From Sulfuriflexus sp032250955 (GTDB lineage: Bacteria > Pseudomonadota > Gammaproteobacteria > AKS1): a stretch of 29,621 bases of DNA. The notes under the pieces are model-generated. The model was not told where the DNA came from and searched no databases. It saw nothing but the letters and a program-made list of their open reading frames with translations. A program made the position numbers and the translations under genes. Where the stretch lies: NCBI RefSeq assembly GCF_032250955.1, contig NZ_JAVVES010000030.1, positions 1 through 29,621 of the forward strand, written 5' to 3'. Positions 16,778-24,341 of this stretch are shown here, in pieces. Within the stretch, counting starts at the first letter, position 1. Every line of letters starts with the position of its first letter.

Positions 16778-16817
16778 GTGAGGGGATTTAGATTCGATAA
16801 CACATTGTCTTATTTAC
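16730..16817. repeat. Dispersed repeat copy A (hemN leader)
   Basis: This ~88-bp stretch matches 24048-24133 closely by eye. Shared landmarks are CTCACTGC, CGTTAAT, CCCTCTCCCTCCGGGAGAG, GGTTAGGGTGAGGGGAT and GATAACACATTGTCTTATTTAC. It contains a 9-bp self-complementary stem and no coding sequence. Confidence 0.85.
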
Positions 16818-16897
16818 CCGATGCTTACTGCTTATCAGGCTTACGTTAACGGGACAGCAATGATGCCGCCTGATTCTATTCCGCTGAATGACGAAAG

Positions 16898-16939
16898 ATT
16901 ATGCCGCGCCTCTTAACCGGCAGCTATGATCTGGATCAA
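16898..16939 (-). promoter_or_regulatory. FNR/Anr-type class II promoter upstream of hemN
   Basis: On the minus strand TTGATCCAGATCAT (16926-16939) matches the FNR/Anr consensus TTGAT-N4-ATCAA at 9 of 10 defined bases. A -10 box, CATAAT, lies at 16898-16903. The centres are 32 bp apart, so a start at about 16891 puts the FNR site at exactly -41.5, the class II position. The hemN leader would then be about 220 nt and would contain the repeats described for this region. Oxygen control of hemN by FNR/Anr is known in other gammaproteobacteria; here it is inferred. Confidence 0.65.
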
Positions 16940-17018
16940 TCCTCGTCGATATCCAGGCCATAGCGATGCGTGTCATTAAGCACGTGCAGCGCTGTTTCAG
17001 GTTTCAGCCCTGTTTCCT

Positions 17019-17957
17019 TTAACCGGCTGCGCGTCGCTGGCCTGTAAATTCGACCTGATGTTCTCTGACCTGCTTCGCGGTCAACAGGAACACACCCTCG
17101 CCACCGCGTTCGAAGTCGAGCCAGAGAAACGGCACCTGCGGAAAACGCGTCGCCAGCGTCTCGGCACTGTTACCGACTTCCACAACCAGGATACCGTCAT
17201 CACTTAAGCGGTTACCGGCCTCGGCCAGGATCTCGACACAAGCATCCAGCCCGTCTTCACCCGATGCCAGGCCCATCGCCGGCTCATGGTTGTACTCGTC
17301 CGGCAATGCCGCCATTTCCCCGGCCGACACATACGGCGGGTTGCTGACGATAATGTCATAACGCTGCACCGGCAGGTTCGCAAACAGGTTGGATTCGTAA
17401 AGATTTACCGTCCCTTCCAGACCATGTTGTTCAATGTTCTTTTGCGCCACCGCCAGTGCATCCGTCGAGATATCGGCCGCATCAACCTGGGCATACGGAA
17501 AGGCGTGGGCACAGGCAATGGCAATACAGGCACTGCCGGTACACATGTCCAGCACGTGGCCAACCTGTTCGGCGTCGACCCAGGGTTCAAATTGCTGCTC
17601 GATGAGTTCGGCAATTGGCGAACGCGGTACCAGCACACGTTCATCAACATAAAATGACAAGCCGGCAAACCAGGCCTCATGAGTCAGATAAGGCACCGGG
17701 ATACGCTGTTCATAACGCTGGCCAAGCAAGTCAAAAACGCGCTGTTTTTCGTCCCGTGTGAGACGCGCGGAAAACAGCTCCGGGGCGAGGCCGTGCTGCA
17801 GGTGCAGGGCGTGCAATACCAGTGTCAGTGCCTCGTCAACCGCATTATTGGTACCGTGACCATAGTGCAGCCCGGCTTCGTTAAAACGACTGGCGCCCCA
17901 ACGAATAAAGTCAGCCAGGCTATGCAGCTCTTCTACAGGCAGTTGTCCCTGGCTCAT
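17019..17957 (-). CDS. prmB: Ribosomal protein L3 glutamine methyltransferase
   Basis: PrmB methylates a glutamine on ribosomal protein L3 using SAM. The 312-aa protein has a helical N-terminal domain, then the SAM motif VLDMCTGSACIAIACA (about residues 135-150) and the catalytic SNPPYVSAGEMAALPDEYN segment with NPPY at residues 206-209. The block EPAMGLASGEDGLD is typical of PrmB/PrmC. The N-terminal FIRWGASRFNEAGLHYGHGT fits PrmB rather than PrmC. Its ATG overlaps the stop of the S24 gene by 4 nt, so the two are translationally coupled. Confidence 0.95.
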   Translation of the reverse strand: MSQGQLPVEELHSLADFIRWGASRFNEAGLHYGHGTNNAVDEALTLVLHALHLQHGLAPELFSARLTRDEKQRVFDLLGQRYEQRIPVPYLTHEAWFAGLSFYVDERVLVPRSPIAELIEQQFEPWVDAEQVGHVLDMCTGSACIAIACAHAFPYAQVDAADISTDALAVAQKNIEQHGLEGTVNLYESNLFANLPVQRYDIIVSNPPYVSAGEMAALPDEYNHEPAMGLASGEDGLDACVEILAEAGNRLSDDGILVVEVGNSAETLATRFPQVPFLWLDFERGGEGVFLLTAKQVREHQVEFTGQRRAAG

Positions 17958-18304
17958 GAGGTAACACGGGCCACGGCAATTTCTTTCGTGGTCCAGTCAT
18001 AATGGGTACGTTTGCGTTTGAAGTATTTCTGAATCACCACGCCACGGACACTGAAGGGTTCAGCCAGTTCGACCGTTTCATAGGCAGTGTTTAGCGGTCG
18101 CATGTATTTCTTGCCATCCTCCTCAACGTATTGACGAAAATGGGTTTCACCCTGGTAATCGAGCACCACGTAGGAACCATTGCCACAGGGCGCGGCCTGG
18201 TCGACGATAATGATCGCCCCATCCTCGAATTCGGGTTCCATGCTATCGCCCAGCGCCTGCAAGGCAAACGGTTCGGTTACATCTGAGGTACATCCACCAC
18301 TCAT
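17954..18304 (-). CDS. LexA-like S24 domain protein without DNA-binding domain
   Basis: The 116-aa product consists only of an S24 (LexA/UmuD/signal-peptidase-fold) domain. The serine motif LGDSMEPEFEDG is present, with Ser21 in the catalytic position. The general-base Lys of LexA (in its VTVKRL segment) appears replaced by Arg57 in ETHFRQYV, so self-cleavage activity is doubtful. There is no helix-turn-helix. Proteins of this short form are found next to prmB in other gammaproteobacteria, as I recall. It overlaps prmB by 4 nt and has GGAG before its ATG. A putative promoter lies just upstream. Confidence 0.8.
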   Translation of the reverse strand: MSGGCTSDVTEPFALQALGDSMEPEFEDGAIIIVDQAAPCGNGSYVVLDYQGETHFRQYVEEDGKKYMRPLNTAYETVELAEPFSVRGVVIQKYFKRKRTHYDWTTKEIAVARVTS

Positions 18305-18325
18305 GGCTCACTCCTGAACACGGGC

Positions 18326-18354
18326 CATATATAAGGTGTCTGGCCGCTGTCTAA
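18326..18354 (-). promoter_or_regulatory. Putative sigma-70 promoter for the S24-prmB pair
   Basis: On the minus strand TTAGAC (18349-18354) and TATATG (18326-18331) are 17 bp apart, about 20 nt before the S24 start codon. Both boxes are imperfect but the spacing is ideal. Confidence 0.45.
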
Positions 18355-18420
18355 ATCATCAGGCTTGCGAGTCTAGGGCGCGGTGCAGTGAAGTCAAGTA
18401 AAAGCGGGGAATCAGCCGGG

Positions 18421-19518
18421 CTAGCTGGCAAAATCGGCCAGGCGGACCGGCTGGCGGCGAGCCCCCCACTGCCCGGGGGAGGCCTCGAATACGCCGGCGC
18501 AGGCTGTGCCACATTGCTTGCAGTGGCCGTGTTTATCCAGCTGCCAGTCCTTCAATTCGTACCAGTCACGGACAATGAGCTTCGCCCCGCAACTGTGGCA
18601 ATAAGTCGTGCCACCATCGACGTCATAAAGATTGCCGGTGTAGGCATAGCGCACACCGTTTTTGCGGGCAATTTCATGTGCCCGGACCAGGGTTTCGCGG
18701 GGCGTCGGTGGCACATTGAGCATTTTATAATCGGGATGAAAGGCCGAAAAGTGCATGGGCATATCCGGGCCGAGATTCTCGACTACCCATTGGGTCATGG
18801 CCTCGATTTCCGCTTCGCTGTCATTTTCCCCCGGGATTAACAAGGTCGTGGTCTCCAGCCAGACATCCGTTTCATGCTGGATGTAGAGCAAGGTATCCAG
18901 CACCGGTCGCAGGTGGGCACCCGTGATCTTGTGATAAAAGTCCTCGGTAAAAGCCTTCAGGTCGATATTTGCCGCGTCCATGTACTGGTAAAACTCGGCC
19001 CGCGGCTCGGGGCAGACATAACCGGCACTCACCGAAACCGACTGCAAACCCACCTCGTGGCAGGCCCTGGCGACATCAATGGTATACTCGTGAAAAATCA
19101 CCGGATCATTATAAGTGTACGCAACACTGCGACAGCCGAGGGATTTCGCCACGTTCGCAATCCGTTCCGGCGAGGCCTCATCGGCCAGTGTGTCGATCTC
19201 GCGGGACTTGCTGATGTCCCAGTTCTGGCAAAACTTACAGGCCAGGTTGCAACCTGCCGTGCCGAAAGAGAGTACCGGGGTCCCCGGCAGGAAATGGTTT
19301 AGCGGTTTCTTCTCGATGGGGTCGATGCAATAGCCGCTGGAGCGCCCGTAGCTGGTCATGACGATACTGTCGTTTTCATTGGCGCGCACAAAGCACAGGC
19401 CGCGCTGGCCTTCGTGCAGTTTGCAAAAACGCGGGCACAAATCGCACTGGACCCGCCCATCGTCGAGGCGGTGCCAGTATCGGGTCGCCACGGTATTTGC
19501 GTCACCAAATCTACTCAT
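18421..19518 (-). CDS. amrS: AmmeMemoRadiSam system radical SAM enzyme (AmrS)
   Basis: This radical SAM protein belongs with MEMO1 and AMMECR1 proteins in the AmmeMemoRadiSam module, whose chemistry is not established. The radical SAM cluster motif is FGTAGCNLACKFCQNWDIS, a CX3CX2C. An N-terminal Cys-rich segment (CDLCPRFCKL with a further Cys in GLCFVR) matches the family. A C-terminal zinc-ribbon-like part has YCHSCGAKL and HCKQCGTAC. I chose the ATG at 19518; a GTG three codons earlier (19527) is an alternative, and neither has a visible Shine-Dalgarno. It diverges from the MEMO1 gene across a gap of about 130 nt. Confidence 0.9.
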   Translation of the reverse strand: MSRFGDANTVATRYWHRLDDGRVQCDLCPRFCKLHEGQRGLCFVRANENDSIVMTSYGRSSGYCIDPIEKKPLNHFLPGTPVLSFGTAGCNLACKFCQNWDISKSREIDTLADEASPERIANVAKSLGCRSVAYTYNDPVIFHEYTIDVARACHEVGLQSVSVSAGYVCPEPRAEFYQYMDAANIDLKAFTEDFYHKITGAHLRPVLDTLLYIQHETDVWLETTTLLIPGENDSEAEIEAMTQWVVENLGPDMPMHFSAFHPDYKMLNVPPTPRETLVRAHEIARKNGVRYAYTGNLYDVDGGTTYCHSCGAKLIVRDWYELKDWQLDKHGHCKQCGTACAGVFEASPGQWGARRQPVRLADFAS

Positions 19519-19649
19519 AGTAATCACATAATAACGCGTTTATAACAAATAAATAGTCGATATACCTCGTAGAAACCGGATAAATATCCTTGCGTTCCAT
19601 GTGGACTTTTGGCAAGATATTTAGACTGTCTAATATGGAGATCAGGACG

Positions 19650-20438
19650 ATGGAAATTATCAGGGAAGCGGCGGTGGCCGGGCTTTTTTATCCTGCCGAT
19701 CCCGCCGAATTGGACCGGCAACTCGATGAATTTCTTGCCAAAGCGGGCGATGACCACAAACCGGCACTGGCCCTAATCGTCCCGCATGCCGGCTATGTCT
19801 ATTCCGGCCCGGTTGCTGCCCGTGCCTATACCCATTTATTCCCGCTGCACGACAAGGTCCGCAAGGTGGCTCTACTCGGCCCCGCGCACCGGGTCGGCTT
19901 TCATGGCATCGCCATGAGTAGCGCCGACTATTTTGTGACCCCGCTGGGCCAGATCCCCCTCGACCATGAGGCGCGCCAGGACTTACTCCGTCTGCCGCAG
20001 GTTCAGCAGCTGGATCAGGCCCATGCCGATGAGCACTGTCTCGAGGTGCAATTACCTTTTCTGCAAAAGCTGCTCGGCGATTTTTCGCTCATCCCCCTGG
20101 TGGTGGGCGATGCAGACGCCGTTGAGGTTGCCGAGGTCATCGAACAGCTGTGGCGGGATGAACACACCCTGGTCGTCATCAGTACCGATCTGAGTCATTA
20201 CCATGATTACCTTACCGCGCAACAGCTCGATCAAAACACGTGTAGTGCCATTGAATCACTCGAGCCCGATGCTATTGGTTATGACCAGGCCTGCGGCAGA
20301 AACGCGCTGAACGGGTTGCTCACGGTTGCCAAACGCCGTCATCTGCATGTGCATACCCTGGATTTGCGTAACTCGGGCGATACCGCTGGCCCGCGTGACC
20401 GGGTAGTCGGTTATGGCGCGTGGATGCTGACAGATTAA
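19650..20438 (+). CDS. amrB: MEMO1 family protein (AmmeMemoRadiSam system protein B)
   Basis: The 262-aa protein belongs to the MEMO1 family, related in fold to class III extradiol dioxygenases. The residues equivalent to the human MEMO1 metal site are present: His46 in PHAGYVYSG, His80 in GPAHRVGFHG, and a Cys at about 215 in QACGRNAL. ISTDLSHYHDY is also conserved. I chose the ATG at 19650, which follows GGAGATCAGGACG; the frame is open upstream but lacks a ribosome site. AmrA follows 3 nt after the stop. Confidence 0.9.
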   Translation: MEIIREAAVAGLFYPADPAELDRQLDEFLAKAGDDHKPALALIVPHAGYVYSGPVAARAYTHLFPLHDKVRKVALLGPAHRVGFHGIAMSSADYFVTPLGQIPLDHEARQDLLRLPQVQQLDQAHADEHCLEVQLPFLQKLLGDFSLIPLVVGDADAVEVAEVIEQLWRDEHTLVVISTDLSHYHDYLTAQQLDQNTCSAIESLEPDAIGYDQACGRNALNGLLTVAKRRHLHVHTLDLRNSGDTAGPRDRVVGYGAWMLTD

Positions 20439-20441
20439 ATT

Positions 20442-21011
20442 ATGCTCAATACCCAGGACAGAAATACCCTGTTAACACTGGCCAGGGAATCAATAAGCCA
20501 TGGCCTGAAGCACGGCGCCAGCCTGGCGGTCAAACCGGCAAAATACTACAGCGAAGCATTACAGAAAGATGCTGCCAGTTTCGTTACCTTGCATTGTAGT
20601 GAGGAACTGCGCGGCTGTATCGGTAACCTTGCCGCCTACCAGCCATTGGTGAGTGATGTCGTAGCAAATGCCTATAATGCCGCCTTTCGCGACCCCCGCT
20701 TTACACCGCTACGTCATGATGAACTGGAAAAGGTGCATATTCATATCGAGGTGCTGAGCCCTCCTCAACCCCTCAGTTTCACTTCAGAAGAGGAACTACT
20801 CGCCATGCTTCGCCCGGGTGTCGATGGTCTTGTTCTGCGCGACAACAGCCTGAGAGGCACTTTTTTGCCCAGCGTCTGGACCTCGCTGCCCGAGCCCGCG
20901 GTTTTCCTGCAACAACTTAAAAGGAAGGCGGGCCTGCCGGCCGATTACTGGTCTGACAGCATCGTGGTCGAGCGTTATACGACCGAGGCATTCGGGGAAC
21001 CCGGGCAGTAG
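20442..21011 (+). CDS. amrA: AMMECR1 domain protein (AmmeMemoRadiSam system protein A)
   Basis: The 189-aa protein is an AMMECR1-domain protein. The family signature LRGCIG is at residues 56-61, followed by AFRDPRFTPL and a VLSPP segment (HIEVLSPPQPL). Other conserved positions are GVDGLVLRD and GTFLPSVW. The function is unknown, but the gene is regularly found with MEMO1 and radical SAM partners. It starts 3 nt after amrB, so the two form one operon. No independent strong ribosome site is visible. Confidence 0.92.
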   Translation: MLNTQDRNTLLTLARESISHGLKHGASLAVKPAKYYSEALQKDAASFVTLHCSEELRGCIGNLAAYQPLVSDVVANAYNAAFRDPRFTPLRHDELEKVHIHIEVLSPPQPLSFTSEEELLAMLRPGVDGLVLRDNSLRGTFLPSVWTSLPEPAVFLQQLKRKAGLPADYWSDSIVVERYTTEAFGEPGQ

Positions 21012-21068
21012 TGGCAGACGAAGACACGTTCTCATGGCATAATCGCCATGAGGATGGCCCGAAGACCT

Positions 21069-22100
21069 ATGCAAACACTGACCCTGACACGCCCCGATGA
21101 CTGGCACCTGCACGTGCGCGACGATTCCGCATTAACCGATGTTGTCCCGCATACCGCGCGGCAGTTCGCGCGCGCGATTATCATGCCGAACCTGAAGCCG
21201 GCGGTAACCACCGTGGCCGCTGCGCTGGCCTATCGTGAACGGATCCTGGCCGCCTGTCCGCCAGGCAGTGATTTCCAGCCCTTGATGACCCTGTATCTGA
21301 CGGATAACACCTCGCCGGAAGAAATCGCCCGTGCCGCCGAAAATGAGCATGTGCATGCCGTGAAGCTCTACCCCGCCGGGGCCACTACCCATTCCGATGC
21401 CGGGGTCTCTGATATCGGCAAGACCCATGCGGCACTGTCCGCCATGCAGGAACTGGGCCTGCCCCTGCTGATCCATGGCGAGGCCACTGATCCGAACATT
21501 GATGTCTTTGACCGGGAAGCGGTCTTCATTCATGAACAGCTGCTGCCGCTGCTGGAAAAATTCCCCACCCTGAAAATTGTCCTTGAACACATCACCACGG
21601 GTGATGCAGCGGATTTTGTCCTCAGTGCACCGGATACTATTGCCGCCACGATCACGGCCCACCATTTACTGATGAACCGTAATGCCATGTTTACCGGCGG
21701 CATACGGCCGCATCATTATTGCCTGCCGATTCTCAAGCGTGAGGAACACCGCGAGGTGCTCATCGATGTTGCCACCAGCGGCAACAGGAAATTCTTCCTC
21801 GGCACTGACAGTGCACCACATGCACAAGGGGCAAAGGAAAGCGCCTGTGGTTGTGCCGGCATGTATACCGCCCATGCCGCGATAGAACTCTATGCCGAGG
21901 TCTTCGAGGCCGCCGGGCGTCTTGAGAAACTGGAAGCCTTCGCCAGTTTTCATGGCGCGGATTTCTATGGCCTGCCGCGCAACAGTGGCAGCATCACCCT
22001 GGCATGTGAAGCCTGGCGTGTACCTGATGATTATCCATTGGGACAGGAAAGGCTCATACCACTGCGTGCCGGCCAGGAACTCAACTGGCGGCTTAGCTGA
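21069..22100 (+). CDS. pyrC: Dihydroorotase
   Basis: PyrC closes carbamoyl aspartate to dihydroorotate in pyrimidine synthesis. The 343-aa protein is the E. coli-type (class II) enzyme. Zinc ligands are visible: His13 and His15 (HLHVRD), the carboxylated Lys99 (KLYPAGATT), His136 (IHGEA), His174 (EHITT) and catalytic Asp247 (LGTDSAPH). I chose the ATG at 21069 because the family starts MQTLTLTRPDDWH; an in-frame ATG 21 nt upstream is less likely. Its 3' end overlaps the convergent PqiA-like gene by 8 nt. Confidence 0.96.
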   Translation: MQTLTLTRPDDWHLHVRDDSALTDVVPHTARQFARAIIMPNLKPAVTTVAAALAYRERILAACPPGSDFQPLMTLYLTDNTSPEEIARAAENEHVHAVKLYPAGATTHSDAGVSDIGKTHAALSAMQELGLPLLIHGEATDPNIDVFDREAVFIHEQLLPLLEKFPTLKIVLEHITTGDAADFVLSAPDTIAATITAHHLLMNRNAMFTGGIRPHHYCLPILKREEHREVLIDVATSGNRKFFLGTDSAPHAQGAKESACGCAGMYTAHAAIELYAEVFEAAGRLEKLEAFASFHGADFYGLPRNSGSITLACEAWRVPDDYPLGQERLIPLRAGQELNWRLS

Positions 22101-22608
22101 CGCCTGCCTTTTCCAGGCAGGCGTCACTCAGCCTGACCACCTGCGCTGTAATAATCATGGTCAACAGGACGGCGGCGGCAAAGGCATATAGCCCGAAATG
22201 GACCTGGACCTCGAAAAGCACATCCAGCTTCACTGCGACGATCAACACCGCGACCACAAAGACGTCCAGCATCGACCACCTTCCGTATTCATGCATCAGC
22301 TCAAGATAACGCCGGTACCTGCCAGGCCTGACTGCACGCGGGGCAACCAGTTGATAAAGAACGATAAGCTTTAATACCGGCAGCAGAATACTGAACGCCA
22401 GCAGAATCAGGAACAAGAGCCACTTGCCTTCCCGGAGCAACTGCCAGACACCGCTGACAAGTGAAAAGGTGTTTTCGACAAAGATGAACTTCTCCAGTGT
22501 CAGCATGGGCGAAAACAGGCCGGCCAACAGGATAATGACGTTGACTGCGATCAGCCAGCGAAGCTGTCGGGATTTGTGCGGGAAAGTGCGTGAAATGGTG
22601 TGCGCCAT
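22093..22608 (-). CDS. PqiA-family integral membrane protein
   Basis: The 171-aa product has four hydrophobic helices and resembles one half of a paraquat-inducible protein A. Matching segments are LLPVLKLIVLYQLVAP and YGRWSMLDVFVVAVLIVAVKL, with a hydrophobic helix before and after. PqiA proteins are inner-membrane parts of lipid-transport systems, but no PqiB/MCE partner is in the window. I took the ATG at 22608; an upstream ATG at 22665 would overlap fapF and add a poorly conserved stretch. It follows fapF on the same strand, so it may belong to the same transcript. Its role with the amyloid genes, if any, is unknown. Confidence 0.7.
   Translation of the reverse strand: MAHTISRTFPHKSRQLRWLIAVNVIILLAGLFSPMLTLEKFIFVENTFSLVSGVWQLLREGKWLLFLILLAFSILLPVLKLIVLYQLVAPRAVRPGRYRRYLELMHEYGRWSMLDVFVVAVLIVAVKLDVLFEVQVHFGLYAFAAAVLLTMIITAQVVRLSDACLEKAGVS
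22098..22126. terminator. Hairpin at the convergent pyrC / PqiA-like 3' ends
   Basis: A perfect 12-bp stem (TGACGCCTGCCT / AGGCAGGCGTCA) with a 5-nt loop starts in the pyrC stop codon and lies inside the last codons of the opposite gene. There is no T tract on either side. It may stop or protect both transcripts. Confidence 0.45.
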
Positions 22609-22664
22609 CTCGTAACGATAAACAAAACGGCACGGGCATACAAATACCCATGCCGGTACCGCCA

Positions 22665-23969
22665 TCAGAAGGTATAGGGGAACTTCATATTCAAGGTAAC
22701 ATCGGGGGCATCCGTGTTCAGACCAACACCGACATTGGTGATCCAGGATGACCTGTCACTCAGGGCATAAGTGGCACCAACATTCAACTGCGCGCTATTG
22801 ATGTCACTGCCAATGATCGACTGCCAGTCACCACTGCTGTCGAGCCGCTGCTCTGACTTTTCAGAAAAGGTCTGCGAATAGCCAAAGCTCATACTCATGC
22901 GCTCATTCAGGGCAAAGGCGAGACCGAACCCATAACTGAAGGCATTGCCAAGGTCTATGGAGCCGGGCTGATCACCGGCATCCGAGCTGATATCATCAAA
23001 GTCTTCCTTGAAATTGTAATTGTAGTTCACGTTCGCATAGAGGATGGCCGGGTCGACGGTCTTCACAAACGAAAAGCCGGTAGACAGGGCCCAGACACCG
23101 TTACCGCTCGGAAGCTCGTCCGGGATCCTCAGGTTACCGCCTGAACCAGGGACTTCAACAATCGGGATGCCGTAAGGGTCACTGCCCGTCGGGGCCTTGA
23201 CACGCACATTCCAGACGATGTCCGGCCGATTGACCTGCTCCTTGAACAACTGGTAATAGAAGCCGGCGCTCACGTCCCCGAGTTCCGGGTCCAGGGTCAC
23301 GTCCTCCTCAGACGAGGCGTTGCCAAAACCCGCGCCGACGGACTGATAATTGGTGTTTCGATAAACAAAGGGCACATTAAAGTCCAGTTGCAGCCGATCC
23401 GTCGCGCCATAGCGCCCCCCCAGATTCAAGGTCAGGATCTGGGCCTCAACTTCGTCGACGCTGATGTTGCCCAGAAAGATTGCATCGAGGGCCAGGAAAC
23501 CGTTTAGCAATAACTGGTTGCGGTCAAAGGTAGAGTAGGTAAAACCCGGCTCGAAGGTAAACTTGCTGTCAAACAGGGCATGCTGTTCCTGGTAAACCGC
23601 GCGTTTACTACCGCTGGCTGGTGCCTCCTTGACGACCTCCTCTTCCCCGGCGGTAGCGGGAGCGGTGGCATTCGCCGGCGCGTTTTCCGGCTGGGTCGGC
23701 GCCTGTGCCAACTGTGTCTTGTCGCCGCGATAGGCGGCATTCATGACCCGGCCCCGCGTGGCCGGGCCGGCATATGACTGGTTGTAAAAAGACAGGCGTT
23801 CGACGCGGGCCTCCAGGCGCATCAGGCGCATGGATTGTGCGTCATTCTGCGCCCGCAGCATCTCGAGTTCACGCTGTAACATTTCATTGTCCGCGGCGTC
23901 GGCCATCGCCGGGGCCGCGACAGTCATACAAAAAGTAGCCGCAACAACCCGCTTCCTTACGTTAAGCAT
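22665..23969 (-). CDS. fapF: FapF-like outer-membrane amyloid exporter
   Basis: In Pseudomonas FapF is an outer-membrane barrel with an N-terminal coiled coil that exports Fap subunits. This 434-aa protein fits. It has a signal peptide cut after about residue 23 (VAAPAMA), a heptad-rich coiled coil at about 27-62 (ELEMLRAQND, LMRLEARVERL), an Ala/Pro/Thr linker to about 120, and from about 134 a barrel of alternating amphipathic strands ending in KFPYTF with the usual terminal Phe. LLNGFLALDAIFLGNIS and FNVPFVYRNTNYQ look family-like to me. General 'phenol-degradation transporter' barrels also resemble it; the coiled coil and gene order decide for FapF. Confidence 0.8.
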   Translation of the reverse strand: MLNVRKRVVAATFCMTVAAPAMADAADNEMLQRELEMLRAQNDAQSMRLMRLEARVERLSFYNQSYAGPATRGRVMNAAYRGDKTQLAQAPTQPENAPANATAPATAGEEEVVKEAPASGSKRAVYQEQHALFDSKFTFEPGFTYSTFDRNQLLLNGFLALDAIFLGNISVDEVEAQILTLNLGGRYGATDRLQLDFNVPFVYRNTNYQSVGAGFGNASSEEDVTLDPELGDVSAGFYYQLFKEQVNRPDIVWNVRVKAPTGSDPYGIPIVEVPGSGGNLRIPDELPSGNGVWALSTGFSFVKTVDPAILYANVNYNYNFKEDFDDISSDAGDQPGSIDLGNAFSYGFGLAFALNERMSMSFGYSQTFSEKSEQRLDSSGDWQSIIGSDINSAQLNVGATYALSDRSSWITNVGVGLNTDAPDVTLNMKFPYTF

Positions 23970-24341
23970 AATCTTCCCTTTTTTATTGCGTAATACAGAC
24001 GAGTTATCTCACCGGCTGGCCAGTAACTCATCACCTTATCAAGACATCTCACTGCCGTGCCGTTAATCCCCTCTCCCTCCGGGAGAGGGTTAGGGTGAGG
24101 GGATGTAGATTGGATAACACATTGTCTTATTTACTCCCTCATCCTGGCCTTCTGACAGAACGACTAACCATTCGCCTAAGCTGTCAAACGACGACAGCCA
24201 GGGCGCTGCTTATCCCAAAGGCAGAAGGGATAACGCCGATTAGAGGTGTCCTGGATACCGGCATTATTTAAATTTCCGGCATGTGCCCCATACGTTCAAT
24301 ACGTAATTTGCACATAGCGCGGCAGCGCCTCACACATTCAA
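23970..24341. other. Non-coding gap between fapE and fapF
   Basis: This is much longer than the other gaps in the operon. It holds the second dispersed repeat (24048-24133) and two small stems: GCTGTC/GACAGC at 24180-24198 and TTATCCC/GGGATAA at 24210-24233. No gene is evident. I see no clear promoter for fapF, but the repeat insertion could separate its expression from fapE. Confidence 0.6.
24048..24133. repeat. Dispersed repeat copy B (fapE-fapF gap)
   Basis: It matches 16730-16817 along its whole length: CTCACTGC, CGTTAAT, CCCTCTCCCTCCGGGAGAG, GTTAGGGTGAGGGGAT, GATAACACATTGTCTTATTTAC. Differences are single bases. Two near-identical copies 7 kb apart suggest a mobile or amplified short element of the genome. 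Confidence 0.85.

Noticed and set aside
16937..17050. Minus-strand frame ending LNDTHRYGLDIDED beside prmB
   Set aside because: The C-terminal text looks protein-like, but there is no ATG/GTG/TTG start near and it overlaps prmB in another frame. It could be a gene remnant; I did not call it.
17954..18304. Prophage repressor or SOS regulator
   Set aside because: The S24 protein lacks a DNA-binding domain and no phage genes are near.
22665..23969. Phenol-degradation-type (MetA) outer-membrane transporter
   Set aside because: The coiled-coil N terminus and the position after a C39 protease and repeat proteins favour FapF; no catabolic genes are near.
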